Shown here piece by piece: positions 56,356 to 64,000 of a stretch of 64,000 nt of DNA; the stretch's first letter is position 1, and every line of letters begins with the position of its first letter. The stretch lies in NCBI GenBank assembly GCA_024347015.1, contig AP024889.1, positions 2,170,001 through 2,234,000 of the forward strand, read 5' to 3'. This stretch comes from Vibrio pectenicida (GTDB taxonomy: Bacteria > Pseudomonadota > Gammaproteobacteria > Enterobacterales > Vibrionaceae). The position numbers and the translations under genes were made by a program. The notes under the pieces were generated by a model, which was not told the origin of the DNA, did no database searches, and was given only the letters and a program-made list of their open reading frames with translations.

Positions 56356-56943
56356 ATGACACAGTACCAAGTTGTTTTAGCCTCTACGTCTAAATACAGG
56401 CAGCATTTACTGTCTAAACTTTCAATACCTTTCATCACTGCAGCTCCGAACTGCGACGAAACGCCTCTAAAAAACGAAAGCCCTGAACTTTTAGTCAAGC
56501 GTCTAGCTAAAACTAAAGCAGAGACTTGTATTGTCAACCAACCAAGTCTTATTATTGGCAGTGACCAAGTATGTGTCATTGAAGGGGAGATCATAGGCAA
56601 ACCTCTCAATCGCCAAACAGCCATCGAGCAGCTTAACCGTCAAAATGGAAAAACAATTCAATTTTTTACAGGACTCGCTGTTTACAACACTGTTCAAAAG
56701 CAAACTCATGTCCATTTAGATACCTTCAATGTGCATTTTCGTCATCTAACACAGTCGCAAATAGAAAATTACGTTGATAAAGAAACACCCTATGATTGCG
56801 CAGGGAGCTTTAAAAGCGAAGGACTAGGGATTGCATTATTTAACAAGTTAGAAGGTAAAGACCCAAATACTCTTGTTGGCCTGCCGTTGATCGATCTCGT
56901 CGCTATGCTACAGGCACAAGGTTTAGATGTTCTACAACTCTGA
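56356..56943 (+). CDS. Maf-family nucleotide pyrophosphatase (YceF type)
   Basis: A 195-residue house-cleaning enzyme; YceF-type members hydrolyse 7-methyl-GTP. The motifs are VLASTSKYRQHLLSKL near the start, CDETPLKNESPELLVKRLAKTKAE, GSDQVCVIEGEIIGKP and YDCAGSFKSEGLGIALF. Divergent from yceD with about 150 bp between, as in E. coli. Cytoplasmic. Confidence 0.94.
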   Translation: MTQYQVVLASTSKYRQHLLSKLSIPFITAAPNCDETPLKNESPELLVKRLAKTKAETCIVNQPSLIIGSDQVCVIEGEIIGKPLNRQTAIEQLNRQNGKTIQFFTGLAVYNTVQKQTHVHLDTFNVHFRHLTQSQIENYVDKETPYDCAGSFKSEGLGIALFNKLEGKDPNTLVGLPLIDLVAMLQAQGLDVLQL

Positions 56944-56959
56944 TATACCGACTTTGCAT

Positions 56960-57913
56960 CTAACTCATGAGTTTGCGTAAGCCAGACAATACTTGTTCAA
57001 GCTTATTTTCCAGTGGGGCATTGATTTCCATCCATTGCTCATTTTCTGGATGCTGAAATTTTATATTTGCAGCATGCAGAAAAAGCCTGTCTAAGCCGAT
57101 TTTTGCCATGTAGACGTCAAATCGGCTATCACCATAGCGATCATCTTTGGCTATTGGGTGCCCTGTATATTGAGTATGAACACGGATTTGATGAGTACGA
57201 CCAGTAATTGGACTAGCTTGAATCAACGTCGCATCAGGAAATTTTTCGATAATTCTAAATCGCGTCTCAGAACTTTTACCTTGTGGGTTAACTCGCACGA
57301 TACTGTTGATTTCATTTTTTAAAAGTGGTGCGGTCACCTTCTTACAACTGGATTTCCATTGCCCCATCACGAGCGCAAAATAATACTTTTGTACGGTTTT
57401 AGCTCGAAATTGAGCCTGAAGGTGACGAAGTGCAGACCGTTTTTTAGCAACCAACAATATGCCAGAAGTATCGCGATCTATACGATGCACTAGTTCAAGG
57501 AAACGTGCTTGGGGCCTCAATGCACGCAAAGCTTCAATAGCACCAAACTTTAGCCCACTTCCACCATGAACTGCTGTCCCCGACGGCTTATTGAGCACTA
57601 ACAAATGATCATCTTCATAAATGATCATTTGTTCAAGTTCTGCCACCTTATTAAGCTTAGTGCTAATCGCTGAAGGTTCAGTTTGCTTTTCATCAATGGT
57701 TACAGGTGGTATACGTACCAAATCTCCTGCTTGGAGTTTATATTCAGCTTTGATGCGTTTTTTGTTTACACGGACTTCTCCCTTTCGCAAAATTCTATAA
57801 ACTAGGCTCTTCGGGACATTTTTCAATTGATTACGTAAAAAATTATCTATACGTTGACCAGCCATATCTTCATCAATGTCGACAAACTGGACTTGGGTTC
57901 TAATTTCGCTCAT
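56960..57913 (-). CDS. rluC: 23S rRNA pseudouridine synthase RluC
   Basis: Modifies three uridines of 23S rRNA in E. coli. The 317-residue protein has an N-terminal S4 RNA-binding domain (AGQRIDNFLRNQLKNVPKSLVYRILRKGEVRVNKKR) and the RluA-type catalytic domain. The nucleophilic Asp lies in LVHRIDRDTSGILLVAKKR near residue 145. The SPITGRTHQIRVH and LFLHAANIKF motifs follow. Convergent with the maf gene, divergent from rne. Confidence 0.96.
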   Translation of the reverse strand: MSEIRTQVQFVDIDEDMAGQRIDNFLRNQLKNVPKSLVYRILRKGEVRVNKKRIKAEYKLQAGDLVRIPPVTIDEKQTEPSAISTKLNKVAELEQMIIYEDDHLLVLNKPSGTAVHGGSGLKFGAIEALRALRPQARFLELVHRIDRDTSGILLVAKKRSALRHLQAQFRAKTVQKYYFALVMGQWKSSCKKVTAPLLKNEINSIVRVNPQGKSSETRFRIIEKFPDATLIQASPITGRTHQIRVHTQYTGHPIAKDDRYGDSRFDVYMAKIGLDRLFLHAANIKFQHPENEQWMEINAPLENKLEQVLSGLRKLMS

Positions 57914-58123
57914 TTAGTTATTCTATCACTGAGCAGCTTGTAAGTTCACGTTTTCTGCACAACAAATTATAAAATTCATCTTAAAGACTGAGTTTCACTA
58001 ATGGCTAAACATGAAAATTCATCAAGATAATTATTGACTGCGGAAAAGGATGGATAATTGCTAACAATACAATCATTTAAAAATATATAAAATAGGTTTT
58101 TTAACCTTTTACAGCAAAGCAGA

Positions 58124-58152
58124 TTGCTGAGTTTAATGGGTACTGCTATAGT
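58124..58152 (+). promoter_or_regulatory. rne: Probable rne promoter
   Basis: TTGCTG at 58124-58129, a 17-bp spacer, then an extended -10 TGC-TATAGT at 58147-58152. It lies about 320 bp before the rne start, close to the length of the long E. coli rne leader. Confidence 0.65.
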
Positions 58153-58158
58153 TCACAC

Positions 58159-58477
58159 CTGCGATGGATGATTAGGTCCTATTTTACTATAACCTAACCA
58201 TCGTTGAGCAATGTATTGAGTAGCCGCTAGTTTAGTGAAATGCAGCATACGGCGTAAGACATTTTGAAAAATTAGTCAAGCTTGTTGCCCTACTCATAGA
58301 GCTTTCATGTTGAGTATTATCCGCCTTATAGCGGCTCACAAGGGAAAAACTTGTGAGGCTGACGTGTCCAAGAGCACCCCTCCAGCCGTGAGGCTGCACA
58401 TATTTAGCCATGGGGTCAGGCACCTTGAAAGAGACGAAAAGGCAACAAAAGCCATAGAATGACAACGAGATTTATTA
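58159..58477 (+). ncRNA. Structured 5' leader of rne (putative autoregulatory UTR)
   Basis: The transcribed leader holds consecutive perfect hairpins. CCGC/GCGG lies at 58321-58334. CTCACAAG/CTTGTGAG lies at 58335-58357 with a 7-nt loop. CAGCC/GGCTG with a GTGA (GNRA) tetraloop lies at 58383-58396. In E. coli a roughly 360-nt rne leader with stem-loops lets RNase E cut its own mRNA. The same role here is inference. Confidence 0.6.
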
Positions 58478-61399
58478 ATGAAAAGAATGTTAATTAACGC
58501 AACTCAAAAAGAAGAGTTGCGTGTAGCTTTGGTTGATGGTCAAAGGTTATATGATTTAGATATCGAAAGCCCAGGACACGAATCTAAGAAAGCAAATATT
58601 TATAAAGGACGAATCACCCGCGTTGAACCCAGCTTAGAAGCTGCTTTTGTTGACTACGGAGCAGACAGGCACGGTTTCCTTCCTCTGAAAGAAATTTCTA
58701 GAGAATACTTTCCTGATGGATATACATATCAAGGTAGACCTAGCATCAAAGAGGTTCTCACCGAAGGTCAGGAAGTCATTGTTCAGGTAGAAAAAGAGGA
58801 GCGTGGCAGTAAAGGAGCAGCACTGACTACTTTTATTTCTCTTGCAGGTAGTTACCTTGTCTTGATGCCTAACAACCCTCGTGCTGGTGGTATTTCACGC
58901 CGTATAGAAGGTGACGAACGCACACAGCTTAAAGCAGCTTTGAGTACTCTGGACCTACCGCAGGGTATGGGGCTGATAGTTCGAACTGCAGGTGTTGGGA
59001 AAAGTGCAGAAGAGTTGGAATGGGATCTTAACGTCCTGCTCAACCATTGGGGCGCTATTAAACAGGCTTCAGAAGCTCACCCCGCCCCTCTGCTTATCCA
59101 TCAAGAAAGCAATGTTATTGTGCGCGCTATTCGTGACTATTTACGTCGTGATATTGGTGAAATTCTGATTGATAGCAACACCATTCATGAACGAGCATTG
59201 GAGCATATTCGCCTTATTCGCCCTGACTTTGTCAATCGAGTCAAGAAATACGACGGTGAAATTCCTCTTTTCAGCCATTATCAAATAGAAAGTCAGATCG
59301 AATCAGCTTTTCAGCGTGAAGTTCGTCTCCCCTCTGGCGGCTCTATCGTTATCGATCCAACAGAAGCACTAACATCCATCGATATTAACTCTGCCCGTGC
59401 TACCAAAGGCGGAGATATTGAAGAAACTGCACTTAATACAAACCTTGAAGCTGCAGAAGAAATCGCGCGTCAGCTTAGGCTTCGCGATCTAGGTGGTTTG
59501 GTCGTTATCGATTTTATCGACATGACTCCAGTACGCCACCAACGTGAAGTAGAAAATCGTCTGCGTGATTCAGTGCGACTTGATCGTGCTCGGGTTCAAA
59601 TTGGCCGCATATCTCGTTTTGGCCTTTTAGAAATGTCACGCCAACGGCTAAGCCCATCTTTGGCAGAGGCCAGTCATCACATATGCCCACGCTGTACTGG
59701 CACAGGTGTTGTTCGTGACAATGAATCTTTAGCTCTTTCCGTTCTTCGTCTCATCGAAGAGGAAGCGCTTAAAGACAATACAACACAGGTGCTTGCGGTT
59801 GTTCCAGTTCCTATCGCTTCTTACCTTCTTAACGAAAAACGTCGCTCAGTCAATCACATCGAGCGCATTCAAGAAGTTAAAATTACGGTAGTTCCAAATT
59901 CAGAGATGGAAACACCTCACTTCGACGTAATTCGTGTCCGCGAAGGAGAAGAATTTGATCTTCTATCTTACTTACTACCAAGTAAGCTAGATGAAATTAA
60001 AGAAGCTGAAGGTAGAGATGTAGTAGAAACCGACACTAAACCAAAGAAAGTTGAAGAGCCAGCACTCAAAGGTTTTGCTGCACCATCTCAATCGGCACCA
60101 GCCCCCAAACAATCACCAAAGGTATCTGGAAACATAGCTTCCAATCCTAACCAGCCTAGTTTGGTCACTAGATTGTTCAAAGCTGTTGGGTACTTCCTAT
60201 TTGGTTCCCAAACAGAACAAAAACAATCAGACTCTAGGCAAGCTCAAGATACCAAACAAGATGAGCAGAGAAATAATCGTAATCATCGTAACCGTAACGA
60301 CCAGCGCCGTCGTAATGGCCGCGATAGTCGTAAAGACAACCGAGATGAGAAACGCGATAACAATCGTAACAAACCGCAACGCGACCGTGACGAGTTGGTC
60401 TCTGATAGCAAAGTATCGGCAGTTGAGCATAAGCCGCAAAATCGTAAGCCTAAGCAAGAACGTCGTAATAAGCAACGGGACGATGTGAAAACAACCAAAG
60501 TCGCTGAAGAAGGGCTAAAACTTGCGGCTGAGGCACAGAATGATGATAAGCCAAAACGCACAGAAGAAAAAACAGCCAAAGTCAAAGAGCGCCGTCAACG
60601 CCGTAAGTTGACCAAGCAAATACGAACCAAAGACCAAAATGCTCAGTCAGTCACATCTGAAGAAGTAAAACAAGTTCAGGCTATTGCAGCTCAAGAAGCA
60701 GTAATAGAGAAAGCTGAAATAGTGTCAGATGAAGAAGCAGAACAACCTAAACAGCGCCGTAATCGTCGCTCACCACGTCACCTGCGAGCAAGTGGACAAC
60801 GCAGACGCCGTGGCCGCGATCGTCGCCCTAACCCTTTCAGATTGCGTAAAGGCGGTGTTGCATCTCCAGAAATGGCGATGGGCAAGGTTATGCCAAGCTA
60901 CGGTATAATTAAGCCACAACCAAAGCAGATTGAAGAGACAGTACCTAGCTTATCCGATAATGTACTTGGTGGTGTTGTGTGTCCTGAGATGGCAATGAGT
61001 AAAGTTATTGTTCACCCTACTAATGCTCTAGAGCAAGAAAAGATCGAACAGACACCTTCAGTAGAAACGATTGTTGAATCTGAAACACCTTCTTTAGAAG
61101 CGCAGGTTGAAGTATCTAATCAGCCAAAAACGCCAACAAAAGTGAATCCAGAACCGGTAAAAAAACAAGACGTTCTGAACTCTTCTGAAGATAAATCGCA
61201 CTCTGATATTTTTATGCCTACAGCCTTTAAGGGCCATTCTTCGGCACCTATGGCAAAAGCACCAGGAAATACAGAGATGAAAGAAATTGCTGTCATTGCA
61301 GCACCTTTTCGTGAAACACGTTATTTACCTAAAGGTGCGGGTAGTCAAGCTGCTCGCAATAAATCAAGTGCAGGTATGACTAGACCCCACAGCTATTAG
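58478..61399 (+). CDS. rne: Ribonuclease E
   Basis: The main endoribonuclease and degradosome scaffold, 973 residues. The S1 domain lies at residues about 35-125. The catalytic Asp region is [19 protein letters not shown] and [10 protein letters not shown]. The zinc-link cysteines are C403 and C406 (CPRC). After about residue 530 the chain is disordered: a membrane-binding amphipathic segment ([18 protein letters not shown] near residues 560-578), long Arg/Asn/Asp-rich RNA-binding stretches, repeated [12 protein letters not shown] / [12 protein letters not shown] segments near 790-840, and a C-terminal PNPase-type region ([10 protein letters not shown]). The ATG is confirmed by [17 protein letters not shown]. 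Confidence 0.97.
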   Translation: MKRMLINATQKEELRVALVDGQRLYDLDIESPGHESKKANIYKGRITRVEPSLEAAFVDYGADRHGFLPLKEISREYFPDGYTYQGRPSIKEVLTEGQEVIVQVEKEERGSKGAALTTFISLAGSYLVLMPNNPRAGGISRRIEGDERTQLKAALSTLDLPQGMGLIVRTAGVGKSAEELEWDLNVLLNHWGAIKQASEAHPAPLLIHQESNVIVRAIRDYLRRDIGEILIDSNTIHERALEHIRLIRPDFVNRVKKYDGEIPLFSHYQIESQIESAFQREVRLPSGGSIVIDPTEALTSIDINSARATKGGDIEETALNTNLEAAEEIARQLRLRDLGGLVVIDFIDMTPVRHQREVENRLRDSVRLDRARVQIGRISRFGLLEMSRQRLSPSLAEASHHICPRCTGTGVVRDNESLALSVLRLIEEEALKDNTTQVLAVVPVPIASYLLNEKRRSVNHIERIQEVKITVVPNSEMETPHFDVIRVREGEEFDLLSYLLPSKLDEIKEAEGRDVVETDTKPKKVEEPALKGFAAPSQSAPAPKQSPKVSGNIASNPNQPSLVTRLFKAVGYFLFGSQTEQKQSDSRQAQDTKQDEQRNNRNHRNRNDQRRRNGRDSRKDNRDEKRDNNRNKPQRDRDELVSDSKVSAVEHKPQNRKPKQERRNKQRDDVKTTKVAEEGLKLAAEAQNDDKPKRTEEKTAKVKERRQRRKLTKQIRTKDQNAQSVTSEEVKQVQAIAAQEAVIEKAEIVSDEEAEQPKQRRNRRSPRHLRASGQRRRRGRDRRPNPFRLRKGGVASPEMAMGKVMPSYGIIKPQPKQIEETVPSLSDNVLGGVVCPEMAMSKVIVHPTNALEQEKIEQTPSVETIVESETPSLEAQVEVSNQPKTPTKVNPEPVKKQDVLNSSEDKSHSDIFMPTAFKGHSSAPMAKAPGNTEMKEIAVIAAPFRETRYLPKGAGSQAARNKSSAGMTRPHSY

Positions 61400-61420
61400 T
61401 CAGTTATACCTCGATAAATT

Positions 61421-61449
61421 AAACAGCCCCCTATGTGGGGCTGTTTTTT
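61421..61449 (+). terminator. Rho-independent terminator of rne
   Basis: AAACAGCCCC pairs with GGGGCTGTTT around CTATGT, a 10-bp stem followed by a run of T. It lies 22 bp past the rne stop. The rest of the gap to 61701 is AT-rich and holds no convincing gene. Confidence 0.95.
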
Positions 61450-61665
61450 CTCTTTTTATACTTTTTACAGGACTGCAAGTCTGACTAATCATCAACATTA
61501 ACATCCCGTATCTGAGTCATTATTGAACTTAATCATGCTTTTAGGTAGCATTCGTCTGGCCACTCTGAAGCTTTTGCTTAATTTCCGATACTCTTCTTTC
61601 ATAGTATTTACTTACAAGAAGATTGAGTCAGAGCCTATACTTTTATCTATTAATTTATCGTTATC

Positions 61666-61681
61666 TGTTATCCGGATAACA
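61666..61681. promoter_or_regulatory. 16-bp perfect palindrome upstream of the SulP gene
   Basis: TGTTATCCGGATAACA is its own reverse complement and lies 20 bp before the SulP start. Its CG centre and TGTTA/TAACA ends resemble operators of LacI-family repressors such as gluconate GntR. It is a likely operator over the promoter or leader; the regulator is not in the window. Confidence 0.55.
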
Positions 61682-61701
61682 TTTAGCATAACTGAGCAAA
61701 C

Positions 61702-63261
61702 ATGTTTGAATTCCCTCAATTTTCAAAACACTCTGTAAAAAATGATGTATTGTCTGGTTTAACCGTTGCCCTAGCACTGGTTCCAGAAGCCGTCGCCTTT
61801 GCATTCGTTGCTGGCGTCGATCCTATGGTTGGACTCTATGCAGCCTTTATTGTTGGCCTAATCACTTCTGTTTTCGGTGGGCGGCCTGGTATGATATCTG
61901 GTGCAACTGGCGCAATGGCGGTAGTCATGGTATCACTGGTCGCTTCCCATGGAGTGCAGTACTTATTTGCCGCGATTATGTTGGCTGGTCTTCTTCAGGT
62001 CACGGCTGGAATATTTAAATTGGGTAAGTTTATCCGAATCGTGCCACATCCAGTGATGATTGGCTTCGTTAATGGTTTAGCGATTGTCATCTTCCTAGCT
62101 CAATTAGGCCAATTTAAAGCACCTGATATCAATGGTATACTCACTTGGCTACCCCAAGACCAAATGATGCTCATGCTTGGTTTGGTTGCTTTAACAATGG
62201 CAATCATTCACTTTTTACCCAAACTTACCACTTCAGTCCCATCATCACTTGTCGCCATTGTAACCGTCACAGCCTTAGTCGTAGGCTTGGACTTGGAAAC
62301 TCGCACTGTTGTTGACTTTCTGCGCACTATGTCTGGAGACGATCAAGCGACTCTAGCAGGTTCTTTACCCACTTTCTCATTACCTATGATTCCATTGAAT
62401 CTGGAGACTCTGCAAATCATTTTGCCTTACGCTATTATTCTTTCAGCTATTGGCCTTATCGAATCTCTCTTAACACTGACAGTACTCGACGAAATGACTA
62501 ATACACGCGGGCAATCAAATCGGGAGTGTATCGGTCAAGGCATGGCGAATATTACCTGTTCGGTATTTGGCGCCATGGGTGGTTGTGCGATGATTGGGCA
62601 ATCAATGATCAATGTAAATTCTGGTGGACGAGGTCGTCTCTCTGGTATTGTTGCTGCAAGTGCCCTGCTCATATTCATTTTATTTGCTTCAGCACTCATC
62701 GAGATGATCCCTCTTGCCGCACTTGTGGGAGTGATGTTTATGGTTGTTGTCGGCACCTTTGAGTGGGCAACCTTTAAACTAGCTCGTCGCGTACCAAAAC
62801 AGGACTTCTTTGTAATCGTTCTCGTGACGGTTGTTACTGTTTTAACTGATCTTGCTATTGCTGTTGGAATCGGCGTCATCGCATCGGCTCTGATGTTCGC
62901 TTGGCAACATGCAAAACACATTTATGCAGAAACTGCCGTTAATACCGAAGGGTCAAAAGTGTATAAGATCCACGGGCCAATTTTCTTTGGTTCTACTGCT
63001 AACTTTCTCGAGTTATTTGATGCTAATAATGATCCAGTGGACATCATTGTTGACTTTGCAGACTCAAGAGTTACGGATCACTCAGCCATCGAAGCCATCG
63101 AGACACTGGCTGAAAGGTATTCCTCTGTCGGGAAAACGCTACATTTACGTCATTTAAGCCCAGACTGCCGTAAATTACTCGATAAAGCTGGAAGCTTAGT
63201 GGAGATAAACGTCAAAGAAGATCCTAGCTATAAAGTAGCAACTGATGTACTAGCAGGTTAA
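61702..63261 (+). CDS. SulP-family anion transporter with STAS domain
   Basis: A 519-residue inner-membrane transporter. Residues about 1-400 form the SulP core with [49 protein letters not shown] and [18 protein letters not shown]. Residues about 420-510 are a STAS domain ([40 protein letters not shown]). Family members carry sulfate, bicarbonate or dicarboxylates, often with sodium. In a marine organism a bicarbonate or sulfate role is plausible but not shown. GAG lies 7 nt before the ATG. Confidence 0.92.
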   Translation: MFEFPQFSKHSVKNDVLSGLTVALALVPEAVAFAFVAGVDPMVGLYAAFIVGLITSVFGGRPGMISGATGAMAVVMVSLVASHGVQYLFAAIMLAGLLQVTAGIFKLGKFIRIVPHPVMIGFVNGLAIVIFLAQLGQFKAPDINGILTWLPQDQMMLMLGLVALTMAIIHFLPKLTTSVPSSLVAIVTVTALVVGLDLETRTVVDFLRTMSGDDQATLAGSLPTFSLPMIPLNLETLQIILPYAIILSAIGLIESLLTLTVLDEMTNTRGQSNRECIGQGMANITCSVFGAMGGCAMIGQSMINVNSGGRGRLSGIVAASALLIFILFASALIEMIPLAALVGVMFMVVVGTFEWATFKLARRVPKQDFFVIVLVTVVTVLTDLAIAVGIGVIASALMFAWQHAKHIYAETAVNTEGSKVYKIHGPIFFGSTANFLELFDANNDPVDIIVDFADSRVTDHSAIEAIETLAERYSSVGKTLHLRHLSPDCRKLLDKAGSLVEINVKEDPSYKVATDVLAG

Positions 63262-63264
63262 TCC

Positions 63265-63294
63265 AAGAAGGGCTTTCAAATGAAAGCCCTTCTT
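63265..63294. terminator. Bidirectional terminator between the SulP gene and rnd
   Basis: AAGAAGGGCTTTC pairs exactly with GAAAGCCCTTCTT around AAAT, a 13-bp stem. It lies 3 bp after the plus-strand stop and 9 bp from the convergent rnd stop. Confidence 0.9.
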
Positions 63295-63303
63295 TAATTT
63301 TCT

Positions 63304-64000
63304 TTAGAGAAGCTTATTCAATTTTTCACCAAGCAGATCCAAACGCCAACCCTGCATTACATCAGGTATCTGGGCTGGATCTCGATTCTTCTTCCAAACC
63401 CAACTAATAATTTGATTTAGCTGCTTTTTAGATGCAAGAAACTCACTCGCTAAGCCCGATGATTGCGACACTTTTTTGACTTCATCTTTAAGCACCTTAA
63501 ATTTCTGTTTATAACTTGGCATATCCATTAAACGTTCAATTTTGTTCGGGTAGTTTTCACCAGACTGCATTCGTGCAGATTTCACGATTGATATGATTCT
63601 TGCGCTGTGTCGATCAACTGAACGGCTATCTAGCCCTTCACATCCCATGCTTTCTTTGCTTTGTAGCCCCAATTTGGCAATGGTAAGTAGATCATTTTCT
63701 TTGAATATAAAATTCAAAGCTAAATCACGGCGTATTGCTTCTTTGTACCTCCATGCTGCTAGAGGTTGCAAAATTGCCAACTCTTTTGGTTTCAGCTGCC
63801 AAGCTCCTTTAATATCAAGATAAACAATCTCAGGATCAATGTTTTTTATACGTTTGGCTGCCAATAAATCGCTTTCTTGCTGTGCTGCTTCCCACCAGCC
63901 TGATTGGTTAATAGCAGCAAACAACTTTTCATATAATGGCAGCAAATAAAAAACATCCGCAGCAGCATATTCAAGCTGCTTGTTGGTTAGTGGTCTCGCT
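63304..64000 (-). CDS. rnd: Ribonuclease D (N-terminus cut by window edge)
   Basis: The visible 232 residues are the C-terminal part of the 3'-5' exoribonuclease that trims tRNA precursors. At the right edge the frame reads RPLTNKQLEYAAADVFYLLPLYEKL, the third exonuclease motif of the DEDD family (Tyr and Asp), so the frame continues out of the window and the in-frame ATG at 63945 is internal. Two HRDC-type helical domains follow (ELAILQPLAAWRYKEAIRRDLALNFIF; PSYKQKFKVLKDEVKKVS). Convergent with the SulP gene. Confidence 0.93.
   Translation of the reverse strand, partial: ARPLTNKQLEYAAADVFYLLPLYEKLFAAINQSGWWEAAQQESDLLAAKRIKNIDPEIVYLDIKGAWQLKPKELAILQPLAAWRYKEAIRRDLALNFIFKENDLLTIAKLGLQSKESMGCEGLDSRSVDRHSARIISIVKSARMQSGENYPNKIERLMDMPSYKQKFKVLKDEVKKVSQSSGLASEFLASKKQLNQIISWVWKKNRDPAQIPDVMQGWRLDLLGEKLNKLL

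Noticed and set aside
60227..60585. Long antisense and alternate frames inside the Arg-rich part of rne
   Set aside because: They arise from the repetitive CGT/AAC codons of the scaffold region; rne itself is intact and clearly coding.
61523..61738. 71-codon frame overlapping the SulP start
   Set aside because: It runs through the palindrome and into the real gene in another frame and has no ribosome site.
1..64000. tRNA, rRNA, CRISPR, insertion sequence, integrase, prophage or replication origin
   Set aside because: Read-through of the window showed no cloverleaf with CCA-proximal TTC arm, no repeat-spacer array, no transposase or integrase motif and no dnaA-box cluster.

Overview
The window reads as chromosomal DNA of a marine gammaproteobacterium, almost certainly a Vibrio or a close relative. 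The proteins match enterobacterial and vibrio families closely: a menFDHBCE operon, alaA-yfbR, an RssP/RrtA-type rhombosortase, CheV, Mlc, and the block rne-rluC-maf-yceD-rpmF-plsX-fabHDG-acpP-fabF-pabC-mltG-tmk-holB-tatD-ptsG. Base composition is moderately AT-rich. I found no rRNA, tRNA, CRISPR array, transposase, integrase or phage gene. Both window ends cut a gene: a Tim44-like protein on the left and RNase D on the right.

Layout. At 1-5.3 kb are the Tim44-like fragment, a TetR regulator with a likely autoregulatory palindrome followed by an MFS/acyltransferase fusion, yeiH, and a GntR/UTRA regulator. At 5.4-12.6 kb is a complete minus-strand menaquinone operon. At 12.8-14.7 kb are alaA and yfbR. 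From 14.7 to 24.3 kb lies accessory-looking material. It has a minus-strand operon (porin, PstS-like binding protein, chemoreceptor, second beta-barrel), a lone periplasmic binding protein, and a tight plus-strand operon of a DUF4956 membrane protein, a CotH-like/beta-helix protein and a VTC-type polyphosphate-polymerase-like protein. At 24.4-33.2 kb are dgt, an adenine deaminase, a DTW protein, the rhombosortase, rhlE, an orphan kinase-like protein, sohB and yciK. At 33.5-43.9 kb are a secreted GH18-like protein that has lost the catalytic motif, cheV, mlc, pykA, a patatin phospholipase behind a 30-residue YnhF-type protein, a beta-barrel, an NSS symporter with its 35-residue MetS-type subunit, and another beta-barrel. 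At 44-56.2 kb, read leftward, is the fatty-acid/phospholipid and replication-accessory block ending in ptsG; its tatD gene is a remnant. At 56.3-64 kb are maf, rluC, rne with a structured leader, a SulP transporter and RNase D.

How the genes work together. The men operon makes menaquinone for anaerobic respiration. The plsX-fab-acpP block builds acyl chains. Mlc, encoded at 36.5-37.8 kb, probably represses ptsG through a palindrome at 45716-45738, so regulator and target sit in the same window about 8 kb apart.

The best candidates for undescribed biology are the DUF4956/CotH/VTC operon, the GH18-like pseudoenzyme with its unusual leader, and the orphan kinase-like gene. All functional calls come from reading the translated sequence and recalling family motifs. 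No database search was run.
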